A stretch of 64,000 bases of DNA from Astropecten irregularis (Eukaryota; Echinodermata; Asteroidea; Paxillosida; Astropectinidae). Positions 33,101 through 42,704 of this stretch are shown in pieces. The DNA lies in assembly GCA_963971285.1 (NCBI GenBank), contig OZ020246.1, forward strand, positions 15,111,217 through 15,175,216. The letters run 5' to 3'. The stretch's first letter is position 1; each line of letters starts with the position of its first letter. The position numbers were made by a program, and so were the translations under genes. The notes below the pieces were generated by a model. It ran no database searches. It was not told the DNA's origin and saw nothing but the letters and a program-made list of their open reading frames with translations.

Positions 33101-35967
33101 TTTATGTCCTATTATTTGAAAAAAATCTTCTGTTTTGTAAACGTAGAATTGGAGGCCGTGTCCAAATTTATACTCTAGCCATTAGAAAGAGTCAAATGAG
33201 TCATTAGCCTAAGAATGTTTCCATTGTTCTGTTTCAGAGCAGTTTTCCACACGGTAATGATGAAAACCTTACATACTTTCATTTTTGCTTTGACAAGCAG
33301 TTCCTGAACACCTTGCCTCATCACCTGATGATCCTGCAACATCTGTCCTCAGCAGAGCAGCAGCTCTCCGATCTCCTGGGTGGTGGCATTAGAATATCTA
33401 GACACTCTACCCGTAATCTCATGCCGGCACAGACCTACCTCAGTCTGCTCCAGAAAATGAGCAACGGAATCAAGAGATATCGACGGACCACGGTAGGAGA
33501 GAAGGACTGGCAGAGGATACGTAGAGGAGCCCTGGCAGATGTCGAGATAAACATCGTCAGGTTGGTTAACATTCAACTTTCAATTTCACTGCCCTGCTTA
33601 GCACAACAATTTGCTAACCATGAAATTTCTGTCTTAAAGGTAGTATCATACTTTGGTTTTTGTCAAAGAAGTACAGATTCGTGGGCAAAAATATCAATGA
33701 AGATACAGTCACAGTCATTTGTGAAAAATAATTTCAGTCCCATACGGTGCCCACTTTTTGAGCAAATCGTGAAAAACGGCAACAGTTTTTCTTAAGTCTT
33801 TTCTCTTAAATTTTTGATCGTTGTTTTACTAATTTCTGGATAAATACACCATTTTTGGCAGAAAAAATTTAACGGTAGGTTTCTACCAGCACCATCTTCA
33901 TACCCTGAAAGTTATACGTAAATCTGTGAACATTTCTATTTTGGTTTCTTACCAAAGTATGATACTACCTTTAATAAAAACACTGAAAAGTCATCAAAGA
34001 AAATTGACTGGAGCGGGAATCGAACCGGTGACCTCCTGAATACCGTACAGGCACTCTACCAACTGAGCCATCCTGCCCTATGTTGGTGGTGACCCCAATA
34101 GTCAATTATCTGTGTTCATTTGGCAGTCAGAAGCCATGAAACCAAACACACACTGCCATATCCCAAGGATCATTTCATTGATACGCGCAGCAATGCTGCA
34201 ACCTGGGAACGGTACATGGGGGATCACTCAAAGAGGATACGGCTTTTTGTTTAATATAATCATCAAATAACCACAAGGGAAACTGACTGAATTTAAAGTC
34301 GTTGAGAAGTGAACAAAGAAAAATTGACTGAAGCGGGAATCAAAAAAGCCGTATCCTCTTCATTTATTTCATTATCTGATTGCCATTTGTTTCTCGTGAA
34401 AACATCACCAGTCCCAGTCAAGTTCTTTTTTACCCTGTATATTGTTCACAGTGGTTGTTTTATATCACAAAATGTTGATATTTTTTATATAAGGAGATGT
34501 TTAACATTGTCTTGATTGCAGTGATTCTGGGAGACTGTTCATGTCCTCCAAAGGTCACCTTAACGTGATGGCATCCACTCCACCAGCAGATCTTATTGAC
34601 TTCCTCCTGGAGAATGGGTTTAAAGTCAAAAACATCCGAAGGATTTATCAGAGGTAAGACGTAGGTACTGTGTGTTACGTAATATGTAGGCCACACCCAA
34701 CATAGCAATGGCCAAGCAATGGCGCACTTGAGCACACACGCACATAGTTCTAGTGTAAATGTCACGATCGATCACCAACACATGGCGAATTGCACACCCT
34801 CAACCACCAAAAGCACTTCTCTTCGTTGGACTTTGGTTTTGGAAAAGGCCAAAAAATATATATTTCCTTCTCATCCAGGGCATCGAGAGTCAGTATCACA
34901 ATGATATTATAAGCACCGCTTGTTTATGGTCCTAGACTTCAACGCACACTGGTCATGTTAGATAGTGATTTATTGATTTATTTTTATTTATTATGATATG
35001 TGTACCATCTTTGGATTGGATGAGCAGGCTTTCGAGTCACAGTGTCTTCACTCCACCCACTCCACCCCACCCCAACCCACTCCACCCCAACCCATTCCAC
35101 CCCTCCCCAACCCACTCCACCCCACCCCAACCCACTCCACCCCACCCCAACCCACTCCACCCCTCCCCAACCCACTCCACCCCACCCCAAAAGTGCTTGT
35201 AGTTTGGAGGGCCTGACATGTTTTGATCCTAGCATGATCTTTATAGAAGCCTTCGATAAAGATCCTGCTAGGATCGAAATGCGCCAGGGCCTCCTGACTA
35301 CTGGTAGTCAGCATGAGGCCCAAGCTTTTTACATATTTCATGTCATTATTTTGGCTGTTGAGCAGTTTGCAGCAGTTTATTACTTGATTTTCTTTGAATT
35401 CCGATGTGAATGAACAAGTGAGCCTGATACTGACCATAACCAAACGGAAAAACCAGAGCAAAGTTTACAAGAAAAACAAAGAGAATGTTGGTTCAGATCC
35501 TTTTGATCAAACTAATGTATGTGGATCGGTTTGCGGAAACACCAATAATCGTTCGTACTTCGCACTTCTATATCGTTCGCAATTAAGGTCTCAACATTTC
35601 AACTAGCCTGCTCTAGTCTTCATCAGGAGAAACTAACGTTTTTCTGAATTATTTTCCTGCTATTAAACATTATTTATCTTCTGCAAGATTACTCCCTGAA
35701 CGATGGATATTTTTTATCTTTTCCCCCCAAAGATACATTCTTGAAGAGATTGGCATTGTGCAGGCCTGTGTGGAAGAGCTTGACTTGGCGGCCCTGACCA
35801 AAGAGGACTCAGTGACTGCCGAGGAAATGGTCTCATGCTGCCGGAGGCTCATGGAAAATCACGGCAAGCTGGGCCTGTCGTTGCGCGACGCTAGTTTACG
35901 GGTCGGTCACGTCTATATGGTGCTATGGGGAGGGGAGCTGTGCATACCGTGGAACTGGAAAGACTGA
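27130..35967 (+). CDS. TCAIM: T-cell activation inhibitor, mitochondrial (TCAIM) ortholog, nine coding exons
   Basis: Exons are 27130-27170, 28235-28364, 29328-29463, 30714-30963, 31390-31610, 32315-32406, 33238-33560, 34522-34653 and 35733-35967. Phases agree at every junction and give 1560 nt, 519 residues; vertebrate TCAIM is of similar length. The N-terminus (MWSIIGLFRSG..., then Arg-rich to residue 35) is a good mitochondrial presequence. LRPFIFAVHPDFFGQYP follows with an HPD tripeptide at residues 46-48, as in the vertebrate protein. Other family landmarks are SVTVSLLTRDVY, RPIEWHQSYYAYTG, GHVMLSY and the C-terminal LCIPWNWKD. Vertebrate TCAIM is a mitochondrial J-like co-chaperone reported to lower alpha-ketoglutarate dehydrogenase; that role here is inferred. 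Introns hold MITEs and SINEs. The first exon was chosen because its ATG, donor and phase all fit. Confidence 0.93.
27205..27793. mobile_element. 589-bp nonautonomous DNA transposon in TCAIM intron 1
   Basis: The terminal inverted repeat GGGGGATTGTGATAAG opens the element and its reverse complement CTTATCACAATCCCCC closes it. AAATAA flanks both ends (27199-27204 and 27794-27799) as a probable target duplication. The interior has no transposase. Confidence 0.8.
28471..28614. mobile_element. 144-bp foldback MITE in TCAIM intron 2
   Basis: Ends AATGGGAGACTTTGGAGAAC and inverted TTCTCAAAAGCCTCCCATT, with inner GCGCACGCAC-type complementary blocks. A second copy of identical length is at 48615-48758. 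Confidence 0.85.
28629..28735 (+). mobile_element. tRNA-like SINE family E in TCAIM intron 2
   Basis: TAGATTGCTCAGTTGGTAAG and box B GGTGCGAATCCCGCTCCAGT are followed by 'tttatctttgttcacctttcaatgac'. It starts 15 bases after the 144-bp foldback. Confidence 0.75.
30117..30270 (+). mobile_element. Probable LINE 3' end fragment in TCAIM intron 3
   Basis: 'aagctctgcttcttggggacctcctccac' leads into an AT-rich tail ending AAATAAAATGAAC and a (TGAAC)n run. Short tandem tails of this kind are typical of non-LTR retrotransposon ends. No reverse-transcriptase sequence is left. Confidence 0.5.
31692..31870 (-). mobile_element. tRNA-like SINE family E in TCAIM intron 5, minus strand
   Basis: On the minus strand box B is GGTTCGAATCCCGCTCCACT. 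The family flanks 'ttgactgtcagggaaacctccaacat' and 'ttctttattcacttttcc' are visible. Part of the box-A region is lost. Confidence 0.7.
31985..32240 (-). mobile_element. tRNA-like SINE family E, second tandem copy in TCAIM intron 5
   Basis: The minus-strand head has TAGCTTAGTTGGTAAGAG, and box B is damaged (GAACCAG deletion, leaving 'aaccagtgacctctgg'). Both flanks match the 33983-34240 copy, including GGATGTGGCTTTTTAATC. Confidence 0.65.
33634..33974. mobile_element. MITE family A, complete copy in TCAIM intron 7
   Basis: Left CTTAAAGGTAGTATCATACT and right AGTATGATACTACCTTTAAT are clean inverted ends. This is one of the best-preserved copies and, with 38444-38815, a good family reference. 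Confidence 0.9.
33983..34345 (-). mobile_element. tRNA-like SINE family E, full copy plus truncated neighbour, TCAIM intron 7
   Basis: Minus strand: GGATGGCTCAGTTGGTAGAG ... GGTTCGATTCCCGCTCCAGT, the best-preserved head in the window. The body runs to about 34300, and a truncated second head (TTGACTGAAGCGGGAATC) follows to about 34345. Confidence 0.8.
35041..35200. repeat. C-rich minisatellite in TCAIM intron 8
   Basis: Repeated CCCACTCCACCCCACCCCAA units of about 16-22 bases with small variants. Open frames across it on both strands are repeat artefacts. Confidence 0.9.
35205..35395. mobile_element. Dispersed element family D in TCAIM intron 8
   Basis: GAGGGCCTGACATGTTTTGA, TCCTAGCATGATCTTTAT and the inverted ATAAAGATCCTGCTAGGATC form a hairpin core. 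The 'tcatgtcattattttggctg' tail follows. Confidence 0.6.
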
Positions 35968-36914
35968 CGATATTTATGTGAATGTCTTAATTGGTCAAGT
36001 GAGGGGGCTGTTGTTAGATGATGCTTCCTTTTTTTGGCTGTGCACGTCAGCAACAATCACACGAACAAACCTTTCATGATGTAAATTTTGCAAATTTGGT
36101 CAATTCAATCAATTTTAATATTATGAATTACAAGAAGAAAGTGTATTCATGTGATATTTGAACATTTTGGGTATACATAAATGCTGTGTGTACTTCCAGA
36201 TATGCTGACCGTAGAGCGCCCTCATAAGGCCAAAAATATATAGACATAATATATTGCTTTTGAGAGTGGCTTTTAGCCAGGTACTCTGGGTATGACTTCA
36301 CAGCCCAAAAGCCCATGTGTCAGTTCCCAATTGTGAAGGGCCGATTAGCGCCAGTATTCTCAGTACGAAGTGTGTCAACATACCTACAGTGTGTGTACTA
36401 ATAATAATGTGTTCTGCTCTCTACACCGATCTGACGGCACGAAGTACCATCCGCCATTACTGTGGTTTCCCCCCCTGCCTTTTGTGTTTAATACACGTAT
36501 CCGACTTGTGATTCATGAAATTGGCCCTGCGGTGTATCAGGGGATGTACACCCTGCTGAATAGTGTTGTGGAGTGGACATTCTTCAGTTGCCACTCAGTG
36601 GGCACAAAAGAGGGACAGGGACACCGCAGTAATGGCAGACTGTATGTCGTGCCGTCTGATCGGTCTATACTGTAATCCGAACACAAGATTTTGAGTGGCG
36701 CCCTCTTTTGATTGAAAAAGAAAAGCCGGTTTTGTTTTCGGTCTACATGTACACATGCACTACAGCTCTGGCTCCGGCTCATGTACGTGGTGCATGATTT
36801 ACTCCTGAAAGGAACATGAACTTACCGGTAGTAGAATATTCGGCATGGACAACATCTCCCAGATTTCCCTACCGGTCTTTTGCTAATGATTAGCTTTCTG
36901 GCTTTCAAGATTTC

Positions 36915-36920
36915 AATAAA
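36915..36920 (+). terminator. Candidate polyadenylation signal of TCAIM
   Basis: AATAAA occurs about 950 bases after the TCAIM stop codon, in an AT-rich stretch. It is the first clear canonical hexamer I see downstream. An earlier variant signal cannot be excluded. Confidence 0.35.
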
Positions 36921-37382
36921 AGATGATTTGGCAGTGTATAAAATGATACTGACACCACCACATTTTCTTTTGAGGGCGCCACTCAAAAACTTTGGAGTAC
37001 TGTATAAGGAATGAAGGACATGGACTAAATCAAACATGTAGAAGTTTATTTATATTGCCTAATCAAGGCACGCATCTTCTAGTGATTCTGAATCCTGAAT
37101 CCATACATGGGTTTCAAGGAGAGTCTGTACCACCAGTGACGTCATGCAGGGAGTGCCTGACTTGTAACTACACACTTTTGCAGCTGGCAAACGTCTGCGT
37201 CCTTTGCTAAAGGAGTTTGGTACTTATTAAAAACAGTTTGTTTCTTCAATACTGCCATGCATATTCGCGCTGCCATTTATGGAAAATGTATGGAACATTG
37301 AAGAGGAGTGTGCTGGGATGAACTTAAGCTGGGCTTGGATTTTTCTATTTATAAAAAAATTACTGCAAACTTTTCTCCATAA

Positions 37383-37725
37383 CACACTAATTATTTATAA
37401 TAATAATAATAATTATTATTACATTTATTACGCGCCTTTTCTTTAAATTACAAGGCGTTGGCTACAACGTAATCAGATCGCTGGTATTCATCGGCGCCCT
37501 CGGCTGCCATCAATACCGGCAATCCATTATGATTACAGAGCCTGAGATCTAAAGTGCTTGGTTTTGTGGAGGGAGGAAAACCGGAGAACCCGGAGAAAAA
37601 CTCTTGTAGCATAGGAGAGAACCAACGCACAACTCTACTCACATAAATTATGACCCAAGCCGGGATCGAACCCGGGCCACATTTGTGAGAGGCAAGTGCC
37701 TAAAGTACTTGCCACCTATGCCCCC
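37383..37725 (-). mobile_element. tRNA-derived SINE, minus strand
   Basis: On the minus strand the head reads GGGCATAGGTGGCAAG ... GGGTTCGATCCCGGCTTGG. The body has CTCCGGTTTTCCTCCC and ends in GGCGCGTAATAAATG plus (AAT)n. It is the second SINE type with the TTTTCCTCCC block. Confidence 0.75.
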
Positions 37726-38100
37726 CACTACTCATAGGCCTCTTTGTATGTTTACAATATTTTCCCCTCGTTTTGTCAAAGACCATTTCATTTAACTTCA
37801 CATAGAGCTTTCGTGTTTGGAAATACATGTAGTACAACATACTGGTACAGACAATGTGGTCTTTACCAGTCTGGTCTTTACCAAGTACAAGGTGTGCTGA
37901 GTGATAGCCCTGCAATATGAATTGTGTGCCCTGCTATTGTTCCTTACGTTTGTCCATTTTTATAAAGGTACAAAGGAATAGTTTGTATTACGGTGCAAAA
38001 TGTGATCCTTTGTGCTGTATTTCAGATGTCACATTTTTGACAATGGCTTCTATCACCTTAAACTTGGCTTGTGATACTCCATGCAGAGTATATGTTGCCT

Positions 38101-38402
38101 TTTAAAGATAATTTCATACTTTGGTTTTTGCCAATGAAATGAAGATTTGTGGTCGAAAATATCAAGAAAGATAGTGCAACAGTCATCTGTGAAATTCCCA
38201 GTCCCATATGTCCCACTTCTTTAGGAAACCGTGAAAAATGGCCACAATATTTTAAAATCTTTTCACCATTACTTTTGATTTTCTGAAGATCAAAATTGTT
38301 TTTGGTAATTGGTTTTACTCTATTTTGGATAAAAACAGCATTTCAGGCAGAACTATTTTAACAGTTTGTTTCTAGCATCACCATCTTCATACTTTTAAAG
38401 TG
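38101..38402. mobile_element. MITE family A, right end truncated
   Basis: TTTTAAAGATAATTTCATAC start, 'tttaggaaaccgtgaaaaatggcc', GATTTTCTGAAGATC hairpin. It stops at 'catcttcatacttttaaag', just before the next full copy. Confidence 0.75.
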
Positions 38403-38443
38403 AAAATATGGATTTGATTTGTACAGATTCACAAAGTAAACAG

Positions 38444-38815
38444 CTTAAAAGGTAGTATCATACTTTGGTTTTTGTCAAAGAAGTACAGATTCATGGGCAA
38501 AAATATCAAGGAAGATACAGTCACAGTCATCTGTGAAAATTTCAGTCCCATACAGTGCCCACTTTTTTAGAAAATTGTGAAAAACGGCCACAGTATGTCT
38601 TAAGTCTTTTCTCTTTATGATTTTTGATCTTTTAAAAGATCAAAAAGATTTTCGGTCGTTGTTTTACTAATTTCCGGATAAATACACCATTTCAGGCGGA
38701 AAAATGTTAATGGTTGGTTTCTACCAGCACCATCTTCATACCTGAAAGTTATATGTAAATCTGTTTGGAACATTTCTGTTTTGGTTTCTTACCAAAGTAT
38801 GATACTACCTTTAAA
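38444..38815. mobile_element. MITE family A, complete copy
   Basis: Both ends are intact: GGTAGTATCATACTTTGG and CCAAAGTATGATACTACC. The centre has the GATCTTTTAAAAGATC palindrome. It is nearly collinear with 33634-33974. Confidence 0.9.
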
Positions 38816-39204
38816 ATGAGATACGATCAAAGCTTCTAACTTTGAGAATCTGCACAGATGAAATGCAGTTTTTGTTTTAATTCTTTCAATGATTGTCACA
38901 AGAAGACACAGGGGTTTGGTTAATAATTTGTGAAATAAACAGGTTCAACCGTGACTGTTGCCACGGTGATGGTTAGTATTGATCCGTCCTAATTGATCTG
39001 TAACCAGCATTTAATGGATTTTATAACGTAAATGTCTCCTTCATTTCAAATTTTATAAGTTTAACACTTTTCAAAATTACCTGATTTATATATTTTTTAT
39101 TTCAGTTTTAAGTTTAACTTTGTATTCCACTTTGGTACCCCTTGAATGTGCATAGTATCATGATTTCCTCTCTGTGATGTATGTCTCTCATTGCTCTCCA
39201 TATA

Positions 39205-39385
39205 GGGCCTTTTCCCCACTCAGGCTTAGGCTCCGGCTTCATGTCATGAATCCATTCTAAAAGTACGGGTATCAAAATTGAGGCTTTTGGCTGCGGTTTG
39301 GCTTCAATGAAAAACCACAACCTATATTTTCAGCATATGGATGACAGAGCTAGAGCCTGAGCCGCTGTTTCGAAAAGGTCCCCAA
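39205..39385. mobile_element. MITE with GGGCCTTTT ends, copy of 6042-6294
   Basis: GGGCCTTTTCCCCACTCAGG at the left and inverted GAGCC...TTCGAAAAGGTCCC at the right. The centre has 'gcttttggctgcggtttgg' and 'aaccacaacctatattttcagc'. Confidence 0.75.
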
Positions 39386-39642
39386 TTATTCACGATGTGA
39401 AGCATGTACTTGGCATACATGCCCAGTGGCAATAAAACATAAATGGTGTTTAATCCGAAATGCAAATAACTTGTGAAATGAGTTTTGTTTTTATTATAGT
39501 TTTGGAACTGCTTATCAGCTTCTCTCTGTAGCAGTTGATCAGCTAATGGGTTAATTGGTTGATCCGCTAGACTGTTTATCACTTGACTAGTTGATGTGTC
39601 GATTATTTGATCAGAATATTATTTCAGTGGGTGACGGGCGGG

Positions 39643-39740
39643 ATTTAAAGGTAATATACATTTTTGTAGTATGTTTCTACCACCACCATCTTTATACCCT
39701 GTTTCTGTTTCAGTATGCTACCAAAGCAAAACCTTTAAAT
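39643..39740. mobile_element. MITE family A, internally deleted
   Basis: ATTTAAAGGTAATATACATT start joined to 'gtttctaccaccaccatctttataccc' and end AAAACCTTTAAAT. About 98 bases remain. Confidence 0.65.
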
Positions 39741-40012
39741 TAAAGCAAAACAAAACAAATTCCTTTTTGTTACTAGTTATGAAAATATTACCTGATTAGT
39801 TGGCAATTTATCAAGGCTTGGCAAAATTTTGAGCTTTTAAAAGAAATATGGTGTTAAATAACTCAGCATACTGTCTCAACAAAAATGATTTTGCTGAGTG
39901 TTTACTAATTCTCAGTTGGTTTCTGACTTGAAATCTGAAAATCACAGTATTCAATGGAATCAACTATTATATTTTTCAAGTGGTTGAATTTTTGTTTGGA
40001 AGCATCATTATG

Positions 40013-40348
40013 CTTAAATGTAATATCATACTTAAGTTTAATTTTGTCAAAGAAATACAGATTCATGGGCAATAATATAAAGAAAGATACAATAACAGTC
40101 ATCTGCGAAATTCCTAGCCCATGGTGCTGACTTTATGTGAAAACAGTGAAAAATTGTATTGATTGGTATTTGAAAATCTTGATTTTTTTTTTCTTTGAAA
40201 TATTTAAATGGTTTTGGTCATTGGTTTTACTCTTTTCTTGATAAATACAGTATTTCAGGCAGAAAAATAATTATGTTTCTACCACCACCTCCATCTGGTA
40301 AATCTGTGGAGATTTCTGTTATGCTACCAAAGTATGATACTACCTTTA
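40013..40348. mobile_element. MITE family A
   Basis: CTTAAATGTAATATCATACT start, 'aaagaaatacagattcatgggc' and right end AAAGTATGATACTACCTTTA. Confidence 0.85.
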
Positions 40349-41439
40349 TTCTTTGAATACCACTTATAAAAAACAAACAGTGAAATTATGACACTTTCTA
40401 AAGGATGCGTTTACGATTAACCTCGTGAAAATGTTTTTGATGTATTTTGTACAACTTGCTCTGGATAGCTAAGGGCCGACGGGCAACCAAAAAGTTGGAA
40501 GCTTCCAAAAAATTCATGTAAGCTGCGCTGAAGCGCAAAATGAGGACTGTTAAAATTGACTAGCGCCCTCTCTTGACGCATGTTTACCTTCCAAGCGTCC
40601 CTGATTCATCGTACACATCAACAAGTCTTCAAAAGATGGTCAGCTGGGGTAGCAGTCAATGGGACGAAATTCGGTGAATTTGACATCACAAAGTCGTGGA
40701 ATAAGGTACATTTTGTATTTATTCACATGGGATAAAGGTCAGGCATAAAATGTGGGGGATAGGTGCACTTGTTTTTGCATAGTTTTGCTGTTACCTGTTA
40801 CATGTAAAGTCCTCGTTAACAAACTTAGCCTCCTACTCCTAACGTTAGTCCTACATGTACATCGACTTTTAACGTTAGACCACGTTGAGACCAACGTAGG
40901 CTACTTTACCTTAGGATTTGCAAGGCCTCAAAATTTTTTTTATTGAGTTTGAGACGGAAAATGGACCCAACAGCTCGTAAACATTGCAAACAGTCACCAT
41001 GGGAAATCTTGGTTCATCGGACGCTGGGGTTTTCAAGCAAATCAAGATTTAGTGTCTTTTCCAAAGATTGTTCGTTCTTGTTATTTGTTTCCATGAATCT
41101 GTAGGCCTACTTCTTTGACAAAAAACAAAGTATGAAGCAACTATTAAGCAATGAAGGCAAGGGCCTGCCAGATTGTAGACTCGTAAACAGGGCCCAGATA
41201 CATTGTTACGCTCAGTGTACTCGCTACAAAGGTATCCAGTCCCTCAAAAAAACACTATTTATTTTGTTTATAACAAACTACAAAAAAGAAGCTTCTCACA
41301 CTCACGATCCTCGCACACAAGAATAACGATCCCATATGATGCATACCACAAAAAAAGAGGTATCCAGTCCCTCAAAAAATCATTTATTTTGTTATTACGA
41401 ACTTAGTACACTGTATCTCACAGCGAAAATTTCCCCATA

Positions 41440-42140
41440 TGTACTGTAACACGGATGGAAACAGTGCCGTGTGTGACAAGCGCCGCGCTGATTGGTCAAT
41501 GCGCAAGGCAGTGCTCGTGACGTCACGGAAACCATGTGTTGGCCCAACTCGTTACGCACGCACGCAATGCCGTTGTAGGCACGTACGGAGCACGCATCAC
41601 GCGATGTGTCTATGCAAACACACGCGGTGTACGACTACGCAACGATCAACAGTCGGCCGTACGACATCTCCGGGTGACCATACAATTCTATGCATATTCA
41701 TGTGGCGCTCTCAGCATACACAACCAATAGACCCAACACACGTTATATGAATATTCAACGACCCAACAATCACACTCAGACGGTGGCGCGGTTTCGCGGT
41801 AAAATGACAACAAAAATACAGCTCACCAAAGTTCAAATACGATCGCGGTGTCCGTGAGTTCTCGCACGTCGGGTGACACCACCAAAAAAGGTCAAAAGGT
41901 CGATGAAATGTACAAATTTGTATGTTTTTGGTACCATTCGAAAGATCGTGGCGAGGTCTGTCGAAGTAACTATGGTTAGAGTGGGCATCGCTGAGTATGT
42001 GCCCATGCGCGTCAGTTTCATTCATGAAAACTTCCATTTTTGGTCAGTGCGATGACGTCACATAATGAGATGATCGTGACGCCCTCTTGCGGTCGTTTCG
42101 TGCCAATTCGTGTAAGGGATTTTTCGCTGTGTATCTTGAT
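41440..42140. promoter_or_regulatory. CpG-containing segment bounded by two TGACGTCA sites
   Basis: The segment is richer in CG dinucleotides than its surroundings. It contains an ATTGGTC (inverted CCAAT) word near 41490, TGACGTCA at 41518-41525 and TGACGTCA at 42053-42060. CGCCCTCT follows at 42080-42087. The longest frames are short and unrecognisable. It could be a promoter or enhancer of an unidentified transcript, or a repeat; I cannot decide. Confidence 0.3.
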
Positions 42141-42152
42141 ATGCTGGTGGCG

Positions 42153-42302
42153 TACGAGTTGGTTGGCTTACAAGTTGCTCGCGTACGAGTTGGTCGGCGT
42201 ACGAGTTGGTTGGTGTACGAGTTGGTTAGCGTACGAGTCGGTCGGTGTACGAGTTGGTTAGCGTACGAGTCGGTCGGTGTACGAGTTGGGGCACACGAGT
42301 TG
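42153..42302. repeat. 16-bp minisatellite GTACGAGTTGGTTGGC
   Basis: TACGAGT recurs with exact 16-base spacing from 42184 to 42280, with one degenerate unit before and one after. About nine to ten units alternate between GTTGGTTGGT and GTCGGTCGGT forms. Confidence 0.92.
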
Positions 42303-42704
42303 ACCAGCATTCCTGAGTGTAGCGATGTATCTGGGCCCTGTTTTAGGGTCTTCCCTGATTGATTCTGTCTGTAATAATTGAGTGTTGTGAATAAGTGGGT
42401 TCCAAAAGTGAAACTAGTATAGAGAGCGTGCACGTGACCTCACTTGACAGCTTATCGGCCATTTTGGACGGCAGGCGTACGCGTCTGGTACCAGACAGCA
42501 TCATATGCACGCACTTCTGCGTCCGGTTGATTGGTAACGTACCAAGCTACGCGAATGCATAGAGTTACAAAAAATGTACACTGTACGTACGTGCATTATA
42601 CATGTGTACAGCTGGTTTCAGCTGATCACGTGACTGCATGACCTCTATAACTTGGAAATAAAAACCACTTACAGTGTAGTAAAGTATTAGGCGCCGTCCC
42701 CAAA

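Noticed and set aside
33983..34090. Genuine tRNA gene on the minus strand
   Set aside because: Box A and B are good, but the spacing, lack of a paired acceptor stem and multiple dispersed copies with the same flanks show a SINE.
34984..35461. Gly/Val/Trp-rich and Pro/His/Ser-rich frames
   Set aside because: Translations of the C-rich minisatellite on both strands.
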